A stretch of DNA of 64,000 bases from Aldehydirespirator sp963662645 (GTDB lineage Bacteria > Actinomycetota > Acidimicrobiia > Acidimicrobiales > Aldehydirespiratoraceae), in contig OY759762.1 in assembly GCA_963662645.2 (NCBI GenBank), forward strand, positions 2,046,001 to 2,110,000, written 5' to 3'. Shown in pieces: positions 7,255-16,600 of the stretch. Under the pieces are notes generated by a model. That model was not told where the DNA came from and made no database searches. It was given only the letters and a program-made list of their open reading frames with translations. The translations under genes and the position numbers were made by a program. Position 1 is the stretch's first letter; every line of letters starts with the position of its first letter.

Positions 7255-9350
7255 CCACCGCTGATATGGCTGATTGGCGGCTGGCCGTCGACATTGGCGG
7301 GACCTTCACCGATGTGGTGCTGCTCGACACCGCCTCGGGCCGGGTGGTGGTGGACAAGACCCTTACCACCCCGGCCGCACCGCTGGAGGGGGTGCGAGCC
7401 GGCGTCAGCCAGCTCCTGTCCAAGGCACAGGTCACCCCCGGCGAGATCACCGCGCCCATCGTTCACGCCACCACCCTGATCACCAATGCCCTGATCGAGG
7501 GGCGCACCGGGCGGGCCGGACTGGTGACGACCGTGGGTTTCGGCGACACGCTGCTGATCCGCGACGAGCACCGCTACGACATGTACGACCTGCAGATCGA
7601 GTTCCCCGATCCGCCCATCGGGCGGGATCTCACCTTCGAGATCGATGAGCGCACCTCGGCTGCTGGCGCGGTCCTGGCTGAGCCGTCGGCCGACGGCCTG
7701 GCCCGGCTCTCCTCCGAGCTGGCCGATGCGGCGGTGGAGTCTGTGGCCGTGTGCCTGCTCAACTCCTACGTCAACCCGGCCAACGAGCAGGCCGTGGCCG
7801 CGCATCTGCGCCGACAGCTCGGGGTGCCGGTATGCATCTCCGCTGAGATCTCTCCCCAGATCCGCGAGTACCCCCGGATGATCACCGCGGCCTGCAACGC
7901 GGCCACCATGCCGGTGATCGGCCCCTACCTCGACGAACTGCAGAAGTGGCTGTCGGCGGAGGGGTTCGGCGGTGCGGTGCTGATGATGCTGTCCAACGGC
8001 GGGGTGGTGTCGGCCGACGACGCCGCCCGGGGTCCGATCCGTCTGGTGGAGTCGGGCCCGGCCGCGGGCGGTCTGGCCGGCACGTGGTACGCGCAGCGCC
8101 TCGGGTCGGCCCGGCTGCTGTGCTTCGACATGGGCGGCACCACCGCCAAGGCCTGCCTGATCGAGGACGGCGAGCCCGCCCTCACCAACACCTTCGAGGT
8201 GGCCAGGATCTACCGGTTCAAGAAGGGCTCGGGCTTCCCGGTGTCGGTGCCGTCGGTCGATCTGGTCGAGATCGGCGCGGGCGGGGGATCCCTGGCCCGC
8301 CTCGACCGCTTCGGCCTGCTCAAGGTGGGGCCGGAGTCCGCCGGGGCCGATCCCGGCCCCGCCTCCTACGGCCGGGGCGGCTCCGTCGCGGCGGTGACCG
8401 ACGCCGATGTCGTGCTGGGACTGCTCGACCCCGACGCCTTCCTGGGAGGCGACATGCCCCTCGATGCGGCCGCGGCCGCCGCGGCGACCGGGACACCGGC
8501 CGAGGGCCTGGGACTGACGGTGATGGACACCGCCGCGGGGATCCACGAGGTCGTCAACCAGAACATGGCGGCGGCTGCCCGCATGCACGGAGTCGAGCAG
8601 GGAGTGGACCTCCGCGGCGTGACCATCCTGGCCTTCGGCGGCGCGGGACCGGTTCACGCCTGCGGCGTGGCCGACCTCCTTGAGAGCGACAGGGTGATCT
8701 TCCCAGTCAACGCCAGCGTGCTCTCGGCGTTCGGAACGCTGGTTTCGCCGGTGCGCATCGACTTGGCCCGTTCCATGCCGCGGCTGCTCGACGCGGTGGA
8801 CATGGCCGAGCGGGACGTTCTGCTGGACGAGCTGCGAGGCGAGGGCCGCAGGGTGCTGTCCGCCGCCGGGGTGCCAGAGGGCGATGTGCGCTTCCGCTAC
8901 GGGCTCGACGCCCGGTACTCGGGCCAGGGCAACGAGATCACCGTCTGGGTGGGCACGGGCGAGGCATGGCCCGCCAGCGAGGCCGACGTGCGATCCGCCT
9001 TCGAGTCCGAATACCGGCGGATCTACGGCATGACCATTCCCGATGTGGCTATCGAGGCGGTCACCTGGCGCCTGTCGGCCTACGCCGAGAGCGTGCGGGT
9101 CCGGCCGGACACCGGTGCCACCGGTGCGGCCGGGGCGGCTGAACCGGTGTCTCAGCGGCCGGTGGTGTTCGCCCGGGGCACCGACGCCGTAGACGTGCCC
9201 GTGTACCGTCGCCAGGATCTGGGTGTGGGAGCGGCGTTCGCGGGTCCGGCCATCGTGGAGGAGCGGGAGACCACCACCGTGATCCGGCCGGGCTGGGAGG
9301 CGGAGGTGGCACCCGACGGAAGCCTGGTGGCCACAAGGAGCCAGTCATGA
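7251..9350 (+). CDS. hyuA: Hydantoinase/oxoprolinase family subunit A (HyuA-like ATPase)
   Basis: This is the 699-residue large subunit of an ATP-dependent N-methylhydantoinase / 5-oxoprolinase / acetone carboxylase-type enzyme. The phosphate-binding motif DIGGTFTDVVLLD is at residues 14-26, and the second ATPase segment (CFDMGGTTAKACLIEDGE) is near residue 290. The later GAGGGSLA and FGGAGPVHAC motifs are also present. Full length is normal for the family. The start is TTG 7251, overlapping the cupin stop, or ATG 7266. It pairs with hyuB 43 bp downstream. Related enzymes open hydantoins, oxoproline or carboxylate ketones using ATP, and the exact substrate is not readable. Confidence 0.93.
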   Translation: MTTADMADWRLAVDIGGTFTDVVLLDTASGRVVVDKTLTTPAAPLEGVRAGVSQLLSKAQVTPGEITAPIVHATTLITNALIEGRTGRAGLVTTVGFGDTLLIRDEHRYDMYDLQIEFPDPPIGRDLTFEIDERTSAAGAVLAEPSADGLARLSSELADAAVESVAVCLLNSYVNPANEQAVAAHLRRQLGVPVCISAEISPQIREYPRMITAACNAATMPVIGPYLDELQKWLSAEGFGGAVLMMLSNGGVVSADDAARGPIRLVESGPAAGGLAGTWYAQRLGSARLLCFDMGGTTAKACLIEDGEPALTNTFEVARIYRFKKGSGFPVSVPSVDLVEIGAGGGSLARLDRFGLLKVGPESAGADPGPASYGRGGSVAAVTDADVVLGLLDPDAFLGGDMPLDAAAAAAATGTPAEGLGLTVMDTAAGIHEVVNQNMAAAARMHGVEQGVDLRGVTILAFGGAGPVHACGVADLLESDRVIFPVNASVLSAFGTLVSPVRIDLARSMPRLLDAVDMAERDVLLDELRGEGRRVLSAAGVPEGDVRFRYGLDARYSGQGNEITVWVGTGEAWPASEADVRSAFESEYRRIYGMTIPDVAIEAVTWRLSAYAESVRVRPDTGATGAAGAAEPVSQRPVVFARGTDAVDVPVYRRQDLGVGAAFAGPAIVEERETTTVIRPGWEAEVAPDGSLVATRSQS

Positions 9351-9393
9351 CGGCTGTACGCGCCTCGGACCCGGGTGGAGGGAGGAACCGGTC

Positions 9394-11028
9394 ATGAGCA
9401 CTGCTCGCGTCTTCGATCCGGTCGAGCTGGAGATCTGTTGGCAGTCGTTGATCTCCACGGTGAACGAACAGGCCCGAGCCTTGCAGCGGGCGGCGTTCAG
9501 CCCCATCGTGCGCGAGGCCGGGGATCTCGCCAATGCGGTCTTCGACCGGCGGGGACGCATGGTGGCCCAGGCCGTGACGGGCACTCCGGGCCACATCAAC
9601 AGCCTGGCTCTGGGGGCGGCCGCCATGCTCGAGGAGTATCCGGTCGAGTCGCTGGCGCCGGGCGATGTGCTCATCACCAACGATCCGTACAAGACCGCGG
9701 GCCAGCTGCTCGACGTGACCGTGCTCGTGCCGGCCTGGCGGGTGCCTGCTGGCGGGGGCGGGCCCCGGCTGATCGCCCTGTTCGGCTCCACCATCCACCA
9801 CACCGACGTCGGCGGCTACGGCATCGGCGCCGGCGGTCGGGACTGCTTCGAGGAAGGTCTCTGGATCCCGATCTGCAAGCTCATGAGGGGCGACGGCTCC
9901 GGGGCATCGGAGCGCAATGCCGATGTCTGGAGGTTCATCCTCTCCAATGTCCGCCAGCCCGATCACATGGCCGGCGACCTCCATGCCCAGATGGCCTCGG
10001 GCGAGGTGGGGGCCCAGCGGCTGGCCACGCTGTGCGATACCCACGGCCTCGACGACATCGAGGACCTGGCCGACGAGATCATCGAGCGGTCGGAGGCGGC
10101 CACCAGGGACACCATCCGGGAGCTGGACATGGGCACCTACGACGCCTCGGCTGTGCTCGATCTCGCCGACGGGAGCCGGGTGGACATCGTGTGCACCATG
10201 CACGTCGATCCCGAAGCCGGGGAGATCACCGTGGACTACGAGGGCTCCAGCGAAGCCAGCCCGTGGGGCATCAACGTGGTTCGCAACTACACCCACGCCT
10301 ACACCACCTTCACGGTGCGGTCGGTTCTGAACCCCGACATTCCGAACAACCACGGCAGCCTGGCCCCCATCAGGATGCGGGCCCCGGAGGGGTCGGTGGT
10401 GCATGCGGTGCCACCGCAGCCGGGCACGGCCCGCCACGTGGTCGGGATGTTCCTGCCCAACGCGCTGCTGAAGGCGCTGGCCCAGGTGAGGCCCTCCGGC
10501 GCCATGGCCGAGGGCGCGGGCGCGGTGTGGACCATGCAGGTGAACGGCCACCACGACGACGGATCCCCCTTCATCACCGCCATGTTCACCTATGCGGGCG
10601 GTGTGGGCGCCCGGGCCACCAAGCCCGGTCTCGATGCCTGCTCGTATCCCACCGGGGTGTCGGCGGTGCCCATCGAGGTGGTCGAGGCATCGGCCCCGGT
10701 CCGGTTCCTGCGCAAGGCGCTGCGACCCGGCTCGGGGGGCGCGGGATCCCAGCCCGGCGGGCTGGGCCAGGTGATCGAGTTCGAGGTGGACACGGCCCGG
10801 CCCTGGCAGCTCAACGCGGTGACCAGCCGCCTCGCCGAGCCGCCCCAGGGCATCTTCGGGGGAGAGCCCGGCGCGCCGGGATCGTTCAAGGTGAACGGCG
10901 AACCGGTCACCACCCAGACTCGCATCACGCTCCAGCCCGGCGACACGGTGAGACTGGAGCTGCCCGGCGGCGGCGGTTACGGCCGGCTGAGCAAAGCCGC
11001 AGACGGGTCGGGGCCACCGTCTTCGTGA
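9394..11028 (+). CDS. hyuB: Hydantoinase family subunit B (HyuB-like)
   Basis: The 544-residue partner of HyuA shows the family's N-terminal FDPVELEICWQSL and IVREAGDLANAVFD segments. It also has GHINSLALG, the metal or substrate region GDVLITNDPYKTAGQ, and the C-terminal LPGGGGYG signature. GGAGGGAGG ends about eight bases before ATG 9394. It forms a heteromer with HyuA in known members and carries out ring opening once HyuA has activated the substrate. The operon order cupin-hyuA-hyuB followed by an adenylate-forming ligase suggests that the opened acid may be activated further. Confidence 0.93.
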   Translation: MSTARVFDPVELEICWQSLISTVNEQARALQRAAFSPIVREAGDLANAVFDRRGRMVAQAVTGTPGHINSLALGAAAMLEEYPVESLAPGDVLITNDPYKTAGQLLDVTVLVPAWRVPAGGGGPRLIALFGSTIHHTDVGGYGIGAGGRDCFEEGLWIPICKLMRGDGSGASERNADVWRFILSNVRQPDHMAGDLHAQMASGEVGAQRLATLCDTHGLDDIEDLADEIIERSEAATRDTIRELDMGTYDASAVLDLADGSRVDIVCTMHVDPEAGEITVDYEGSSEASPWGINVVRNYTHAYTTFTVRSVLNPDIPNNHGSLAPIRMRAPEGSVVHAVPPQPGTARHVVGMFLPNALLKALAQVRPSGAMAEGAGAVWTMQVNGHHDDGSPFITAMFTYAGGVGARATKPGLDACSYPTGVSAVPIEVVEASAPVRFLRKALRPGSGGAGSQPGGLGQVIEFEVDTARPWQLNAVTSRLAEPPQGIFGGEPGAPGSFKVNGEPVTTQTRITLQPGDTVRLELPGGGGYGRLSKAADGSGPPSS

Positions 11029-11104
11029 CGGCCGTCGTGATCGTTGTGGAGATGGGCCGGTCCTGCCGGCTTGCTTGCTTGCAGAACCCTGCTCGGATGG
11101 GGTC

Positions 11105-12655
11105 GTGAGCACTTGGGCTAAGCCCGTGTCCTTCGCCTCGGTGTGGGATCGGGCGGTGGCCGGCCGAGCCGATGAGACGTTTCTGATCTTCGAGACGCCC
11201 GCAGGCGCCGTGGCCCGCTGGAGTTACGGGGACTTCGACGAGGCGGTGGACCGGGTGGTCGGCACCCTGGCTGCCTTGGGTGCCGAGCCGGGCGCGGCGG
11301 TCCACCTCGCCCTGACCAACTCGCCGACGTTCGTGGCGGCATGGCTGGCCGCGTCCCGCCTGGGCGCCTGGATCGTGCCGTCGGACCCGATGGGGCGCAC
11401 CCCGGAGTTGGCCGGCCACATTGAACGCACCCGTCCCACGGTGGGGCTCTGTGCTGGCGCGAGAGCCGGCACTTACCGGGCCGCGGCCGCGGAGGCGGGC
11501 CGGGACGATCTGTCCATCATCGAGATCGACGAGGCCGACACCGCGCTCGCGCCGTTCGACGCCACACCCCCGGCCGTCTCCGAGCGACCGGCACCCGGTT
11601 TATGGGACAGGGCCGCGGTGATGTTCACCTCAGGCACCACGGGTCGGCCCAAGGGCGTGGAGGTCACCCAGGCCAACTACGCGTTCGCGGGCAAGGTCAT
11701 GGCGGAGGCGGCCGAGCTCGCGGCTGACGACCGACAGTTGGTGGTGCTGCCCCTGTTCCACGCCAACGCGCAGTACTACTCGTTCGCGTCGGCGATCTGG
11801 GTCGGGGCCAGCGTGGCCCTGATGCCGGCCTTTTCCGCGTCGGGGTTCCTGCCCGCCGCGGCCCGCCACTCGGCCACCTGCGCCAGCCTGTTCGCGGCGC
11901 CGATCCGCATGATCTTGGCCCGGGGCGGGCCCGCCGACGGTGTAGCGCTGCGTCACTGCTGGTATGCGCAGAACATCGCGGCCGACCAGTACGCCGCGGT
12001 GGCCCGATGGTTCGGCTGCCGGCCCCGCCAGCTCTACGGCATGACCGAGACCATTCCCGCGGTCCTCACCGACGAGTCGGCCGACCCGCACCACGCCTCG
12101 ATGGGCCGGGTCTCGCCGGGATGCGCGGTGGACGTGCAGGATGCGGTCGGGAACTCGGTGGAGCCGGGGGTCGTAGGCGAGGTGGTCGTGGGCGGCGAGC
12201 CGGGCACCACCCTCTTCGCGGGGTACCTCGACGCGCCCGATATCACCGCGGCCAGCTTCCGGGACGGCTGGTTCCTCACCGGTGATCGGGCCGCACGCGA
12301 CGACACGGGACGCCACTACTTCGACGGCCGCCGCTCGGACGTGCTCAAGGTGTCGGGCGAGAACGTCTCGATCGTCGAGGTCGAGTCCGCCCTCGCCGAG
12401 CATCCCGCCGTGCTGGAGGCCGCGGTCGTGGGCCGCCCCGACGAGATCCGCGACGAAGTGCCCGTGGCGTTCGTGGTCGCCGCCGACGCGTCGGCGCCTC
12501 CCGCCACCTCCGACCTCGACGCCTGGTGTGCCGAGCGCCTGGCCAAGGCCAAGCGTCCGGTGGCCATCGCCCTCATCGACGAGCTGCCCCGCACCAGCGT
12601 CGGCAAGATCCGCAAGTTCCTCCTGGCCAAGCAAGCTGCCGCTGAGCCCCTATAG
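11105..12655 (+). CDS. AMP-dependent synthetase/ligase (acyl-CoA synthetase-like)
   Basis: The ANL-superfamily enzyme (516 residues) activates a carboxylate as acyl-AMP and then usually forms a CoA thioester. The P-loop is MFTSGTTGRPKGVEV, the A5 motif is QLYGMTETIP, the hinge is GRRSDVLKVSGENVS, and the catalytic lysine is in TSVGKIRKFLL. I start at GTG 11105 with GGATGGGG upstream; a TTG at 11075 is possible. The gene follows hyuB by 76 bp and may activate the acid released by the hydantoinase, but CaiC-like or aryl-CoA ligase roles are equally possible. It converges on the small-protein pair, with only 5 bp between stops. Confidence 0.9.
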   Translation: MSTWAKPVSFASVWDRAVAGRADETFLIFETPAGAVARWSYGDFDEAVDRVVGTLAALGAEPGAAVHLALTNSPTFVAAWLAASRLGAWIVPSDPMGRTPELAGHIERTRPTVGLCAGARAGTYRAAAAEAGRDDLSIIEIDEADTALAPFDATPPAVSERPAPGLWDRAAVMFTSGTTGRPKGVEVTQANYAFAGKVMAEAAELAADDRQLVVLPLFHANAQYYSFASAIWVGASVALMPAFSASGFLPAAARHSATCASLFAAPIRMILARGGPADGVALRHCWYAQNIAADQYAAVARWFGCRPRQLYGMTETIPAVLTDESADPHHASMGRVSPGCAVDVQDAVGNSVEPGVVGEVVVGGEPGTTLFAGYLDAPDITAASFRDGWFLTGDRAARDDTGRHYFDGRRSDVLKVSGENVSIVEVESALAEHPAVLEAAVVGRPDEIRDEVPVAFVVAADASAPPATSDLDAWCAERLAKAKRPVAIALIDELPRTSVGKIRKFLLAKQAAAEPL

Positions 12656-12660
12656 GGCGG

Positions 12661-13059
12661 TTAGGCCGCGGCGAGCCGCTCGGCTTCGTCGATGTAGGCG
12701 ATGGTCTCGTTTATGAGCAGCGCCGTGTCGTCCACGGGCTCACACAATCCGAGGTAGAAGCACTCACCGTGGAGCGCTCCCTGAGCCTCGAAGTAGTGCT
12801 TGCTCAGGGCACGGATACGAATGTCGCTGCCGCGGAGTCGCCTCAGCTCTCGCGTCGTGTTGGAAGACTTCTTGGGCACCTCGCCGATGCGAGCCACGAT
12901 CAGACCGTCGGTTGCTCGCAGTGTGGCACACCAGGCCTTCTCGGCGGCGTCGCGGATGTCGCCCGCATCGAGACGGGCCAGCGCGGCCGAGTGCATGGCC
13001 CGGGCGTCCGCGAAAAGCTCGTCGCTGCCGTTGTCGTCGGGGGATGTCACTGACCGCAT
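12661..13059 (-). CDS. Small alpha-helical protein, HEPN/PaREP1-like, tandem paralog 2
   Basis: A 132-residue mostly helical protein shares a clear core with the gene just upstream: DIRDAAEKAWCAT followed by TDGLIVARIGEVP, then HYFEAQGALHGECFY and a C-terminal ETIAYIDEAERLA. This four-helix pattern with an A-E-K-x-W/C-x-A core recalls HEPN or PaREP1-type proteins. The usual HEPN R-x4-6-H RNase motif is not obvious. ATG 13059 lies five bases after the stop of the paralog, so the two are translated together. The role is unknown, and a substrate-binding, toxin-like or scaffolding role are all possible. Confidence 0.75.
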   Translation of the reverse strand: MRSVTSPDDNGSDELFADARAMHSAALARLDAGDIRDAAEKAWCATLRATDGLIVARIGEVPKKSSNTTRELRRLRGSDIRIRALSKHYFEAQGALHGECFYLGLCEPVDDTALLINETIAYIDEAERLAAA

Positions 13060-13064
13060 CGGTA

Positions 13065-13508
13065 TCAATTGGGGGTTGCGAGGCGTTCGGCGTCGGTGAT
13101 GTAGGCGCCGGTCTCGTGGATGAGGCGCTCGGTGTCCTCGATGATCTCGCAGGATGCTCGGTAGAAGCAGCAGCCGTGCAGGGCCTCGCGAGCCGCGTAG
13201 TAGTGGTTCATCGAGCGGCGGATGTCCTCGTCGTCCATGCTCAGGTACCGCAGCCCGCGGGTGGTGTCGGTAGCCGTCTCGGGTTCTTCGCCGGTGCGGG
13301 CCACGATGAGGCCGTCGGCGGCCCGCTTGGTGGCGCACCAGGCCTTCTCGGCGGCGTCCCTGATGTCGCTGGCATCCCAGCGAGCCAGCGCCGCATCGTG
13401 CAGAGCACGCGCATCGACAAACAGCGCGGCTGCACGCTCCGCCGCTCTGTCATCCGCAGATGGTTGTTGCCGGGCCATGCCGCCGGTTGTCGTGCCAGTT
13501 GTTGTCAT
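13065..13508 (-). CDS. Small alpha-helical protein, HEPN/PaREP1-like, tandem paralog 1
   Basis: The 147-residue protein has a low-complexity Thr/Gly start and then the same helical core as its downstream neighbour: DIRDAAEKAWCATKRAADGL with IVARTGEEP, NHYYAAREALHGCCFY and ETGAYITDAERLA. The pair therefore arose by tandem duplication and then diverged (roughly half the core positions are identical by eye). The upstream 118 bp are AT-rich for this genome and carry an inverted repeat at 13582-13614, so expression may be controlled. I cannot name a function. A HEPN-type fold is the best structural guess. Confidence 0.75.
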   Translation of the reverse strand: MTTTGTTTGGMARQQPSADDRAAERAAALFVDARALHDAALARWDASDIRDAAEKAWCATKRAADGLIVARTGEEPETATDTTRGLRYLSMDDEDIRRSMNHYYAAREALHGCCFYRASCEIIEDTERLIHETGAYITDAERLATPN

Positions 13509-13581
13509 CGAACTCCCTCCGGCTGTCTCTCGTTGCCGCTCCTTTGGTCTTCCGGGGATAAGCGTAGCGACTGGCGCAGCA

Positions 13582-13614
13582 ATAACAACTCAATATCATG
13601 AAAATGAGCGTTAT
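13582..13614 (-). promoter_or_regulatory. AT-rich inverted repeat upstream of the small-protein pair
   Basis: The sequence holds ATAACAACTCA near-symmetric with TGAGCGTTAT around a 12-base AT-rich centre. It lies 74-106 bp upstream of the ATG at 13508, in one of the few A+T-rich patches of the window. It could be an operator or promoter. It is also close to the stop of the molybdoenzyme gene (13627). Confidence 0.35.
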
Positions 13615-13626
13615 CTATTGGCAGTG

Positions 13627-16600
13627 CTAATCATAGGTCGTGTTCGAGACGCGGATTAGGGCGCGAAGCAGGAGGCCGCAAGTCGCCTCTACCTTCCAGG
13701 TGTTGCCGGGCAGTGGCTGGGTGTCGTAGACCCACGCCCACGAGGCCTCTCTGAGCGCCGCCCCGTCGTGGAGGCTGGCGCCGAGCAGTCGCTCCTCGGC
13801 GCGCTGAGCGCGATACGGCTTGGGCGCCACCGCGCCGAGGGACACCCGGGCGCCGGCGATGGTGTCGCCGTCGTCGTCGAGTTCCAGGGACACCGCCGCA
13901 GAGCACACCGCAAAATCGCCCGCGTAGAGCCTCAGTTTCTCGAACGCGGCAGGACGGGCGCGGGCCGCTGCAGGCACGCTCACCTGTGTCAGCAGTTCGG
14001 CCTCGGCCAGGTCGGGCTCGCCCGGCCCTGCGTAGAGCTTGTCGATCGTCCGCCAGCGGGACGGCTTCGATCCGGGCGGCGCACTCTCGGCGGTGGCGTC
14101 GAGGGCCAGCAGGCCGGTGGCCAGGTCCGACGGCGTGACCGCTTGGCAGCGGTGCCCGCCGATCACCGCGTGATGGAACCGATGGTCGCCGAGCACGGCG
14201 TAACAGGGGCTGGTCCATCCGCTGCGCTTGTAGCAGGGGAAGCCGTTGCGGTAGAAGGCGCAGCGCTTCTCCTGCAGGAGGTTGCCGCCGACCGTGGCCA
14301 GCTCCCGGATCTGGTGGGTGGCGAGCTCTTCCAGCAGATCGGACAGCATCGAGTCACCCGGCTGGGCATCCGGTGCCGACAGGCGCCTGCGAAGATCCTC
14401 CAGGGTGACCGCGGCGCCGATCCTCAAGTTGCCTCCGGGCGTTTCATCGAGCCGTCGCAGCTCGCGGACCGAGGTTGTGTCGATGAGGCGGACCGGCGCG
14501 GTCAGACGCTGCTGGCGGGCCACCAGCAGATCGGTGCCGCCGCCCAGATAATCGGAGCCATCAGGCGTGGCGGCGCAGGCCTCGACAGCCGCCGCCACGG
14601 TTGCGGGCTGCTCGATCGCCTCTATCTCGGGCACAGGTGCCCTCGAGTCTCGCCCGCCTCGCCGTTTGCGGGCCTGCCGGTCGAGGAGCTTGAAGAGGCC
14701 GCGCCCGTAGAGACTGCGCATCAGGGCGATCCAGATCCAGTCGAGTCCCATCGCGGTAGGCGGAGGTCTGCTTCGGGCCATACGCGCGGTCGAGGTCTCC
14801 GGATTCAGTAGCGGCAGGAGCTTCTCGGGGGTGATGGGCACCTCCCGGGTCCTCACGCCGGTGGCGTGGGCCACGGCGTTGGCCACCGCGGCCGGCGCGG
14901 GCACCACACCGATCTCGCCGATTCCCTTTGCTCCGTAGGGCCCAGCCGGGTCGTATCCGTCGAGCAGGACGGCCCGGATCGGCGGCAGGTCCGAAGCCCG
15001 CGGTGCGGGGTAGTCCAGCAAGCTGGGGTTCACCAGGCGTCCCTGTTCGTAGATGAGCTCCTCTCCGAGAGCGGCCCCGAGCCCCATGGCCATGGCCCCC
15101 ACCGCCTGACCCTCGGCCGCGGCCCGGTTGAGCGCGGCGCCCGAGTCGTGCACCGTCACCGCGTCGAGCACCCTGACCTGGCCGGTGGCGCAGTCCACCT
15201 CCACTTCGACTGCCTGTACGCAGTAGGAGTACGCGGGCGAGAAATGACCCTGCCCGTGCGCCTTGTCCATCTTGTCCACATCGGTGAGGTATCTGCCCTC
15301 CACCCTCAGGCACCCGTCGAGCGCACCGTCGCAGAGAGCGACGAGGTCGCCCACGGGCACGGCGTCGGCGCCGCAGCGGGCCTCGCCGCCAATCAACGTC
15401 ACCTGGGCGGCGTCGGCGCCGAACTTGGCCGCGGCGGCATCGGTGAGGGCTTGAGCCGCTCTGCGGGCCGCGTCCGCGGTGGCGTGGCCGCCCCACATCG
15501 TGCCCCGCGACGACCACGCCCCCAGGTCTTGGGGAGCGTTGTGGCTGTCCATCATGGTCACCGACACGTCGTCGAAGGCGAGCCCCAGCTCGGCGGCCGC
15601 GATCTGGCGCAGCAGAGCGGCTTGGCCGGTGCCGGCATCGGACCCCGCGAAGCACACCCGGGCGGTGCCGTCGTCACGGACCTCCACCGCGGCCTCGCTC
15701 GATTCGGAGTGCTCGAAGGCGTTGGCGCCCGAGACGTGAACGGCCGCGGCCACGCCCACGCCGCGTCCGCTGCCGGCGAGGTGCCGCTTGGCGTCCCAGC
15801 CGATCTCGACGCGAGCCCGCTCCAGGCACTCGGCCAGGCGAGCCGACCCGAGCCGCCAACCGGCGAGGGTCACATCTCCGCTGCGGGGGGCGTTCAGCAT
15901 CCGCAGGTCGATCGGGTCGATGGCGAGCTCTAAAGCCAGTTCGTCGATCTGCGACTCCATGGCGAAGGTCATCTGCGGGTTGCCGTAGCCGCGGAAGGAC
16001 GCTCCGGGCTGCTTGTTGGTGTAGACCAGGGACACCGCCGTCTCACAGCCGCCGAGCCGGTACGGTCCCGCGGCCAGCATGGTTGCGTAGATCGCAACCG
16101 ACGGCCCGGCGTGGTTGTAGGCGCCGTTGTCCACCGTCACGTAGCCGTCGCGATGCGTGAGCGTGCCGTCGCGCCGGGCGCCCGTGGCGAGGTCGACGTA
16201 GAAGGCGTGCCGCACGGCGGTTACCGCGAACTCCTCGTCCCGGTCAAGCACGAGACGCACAGGCTGCTTGGCCTTGATTGCCAGCGCGGCCGCGATCACC
16301 TCGTGGCAGCCGGCCTTGGCCTTGGCCCCGAACCCGCCGCCCACGGCCACGGAATGGGTGCGGATCTGGTCCATGTCCAGGTCGAGCAGGTGGGCGACCT
16401 CCTTGCGCACGAAATAGGGCGCCTGAGTGGACACCCATAGATCAAGCCGCTGACGGGCCGGGTCCCATCTGGCGACCGTTGAGTGAGGCTCCAGGCACAC
16501 ATGGGCTGCGGGCTTGTAGGTGTAGTGGCCGCTGACGGTGACCTCGGCCTCGGCGCGGGCCGCATCGGGGTTGCCGTAGCCGCGCACCGCCTGCATGGCC

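Noticed and set aside
9061..11112. A 683-residue minus-strand open frame
   Set aside because: It lies antisense to hyuA and hyuB, has no recognisable fold and has the residue bias of antisense translation.
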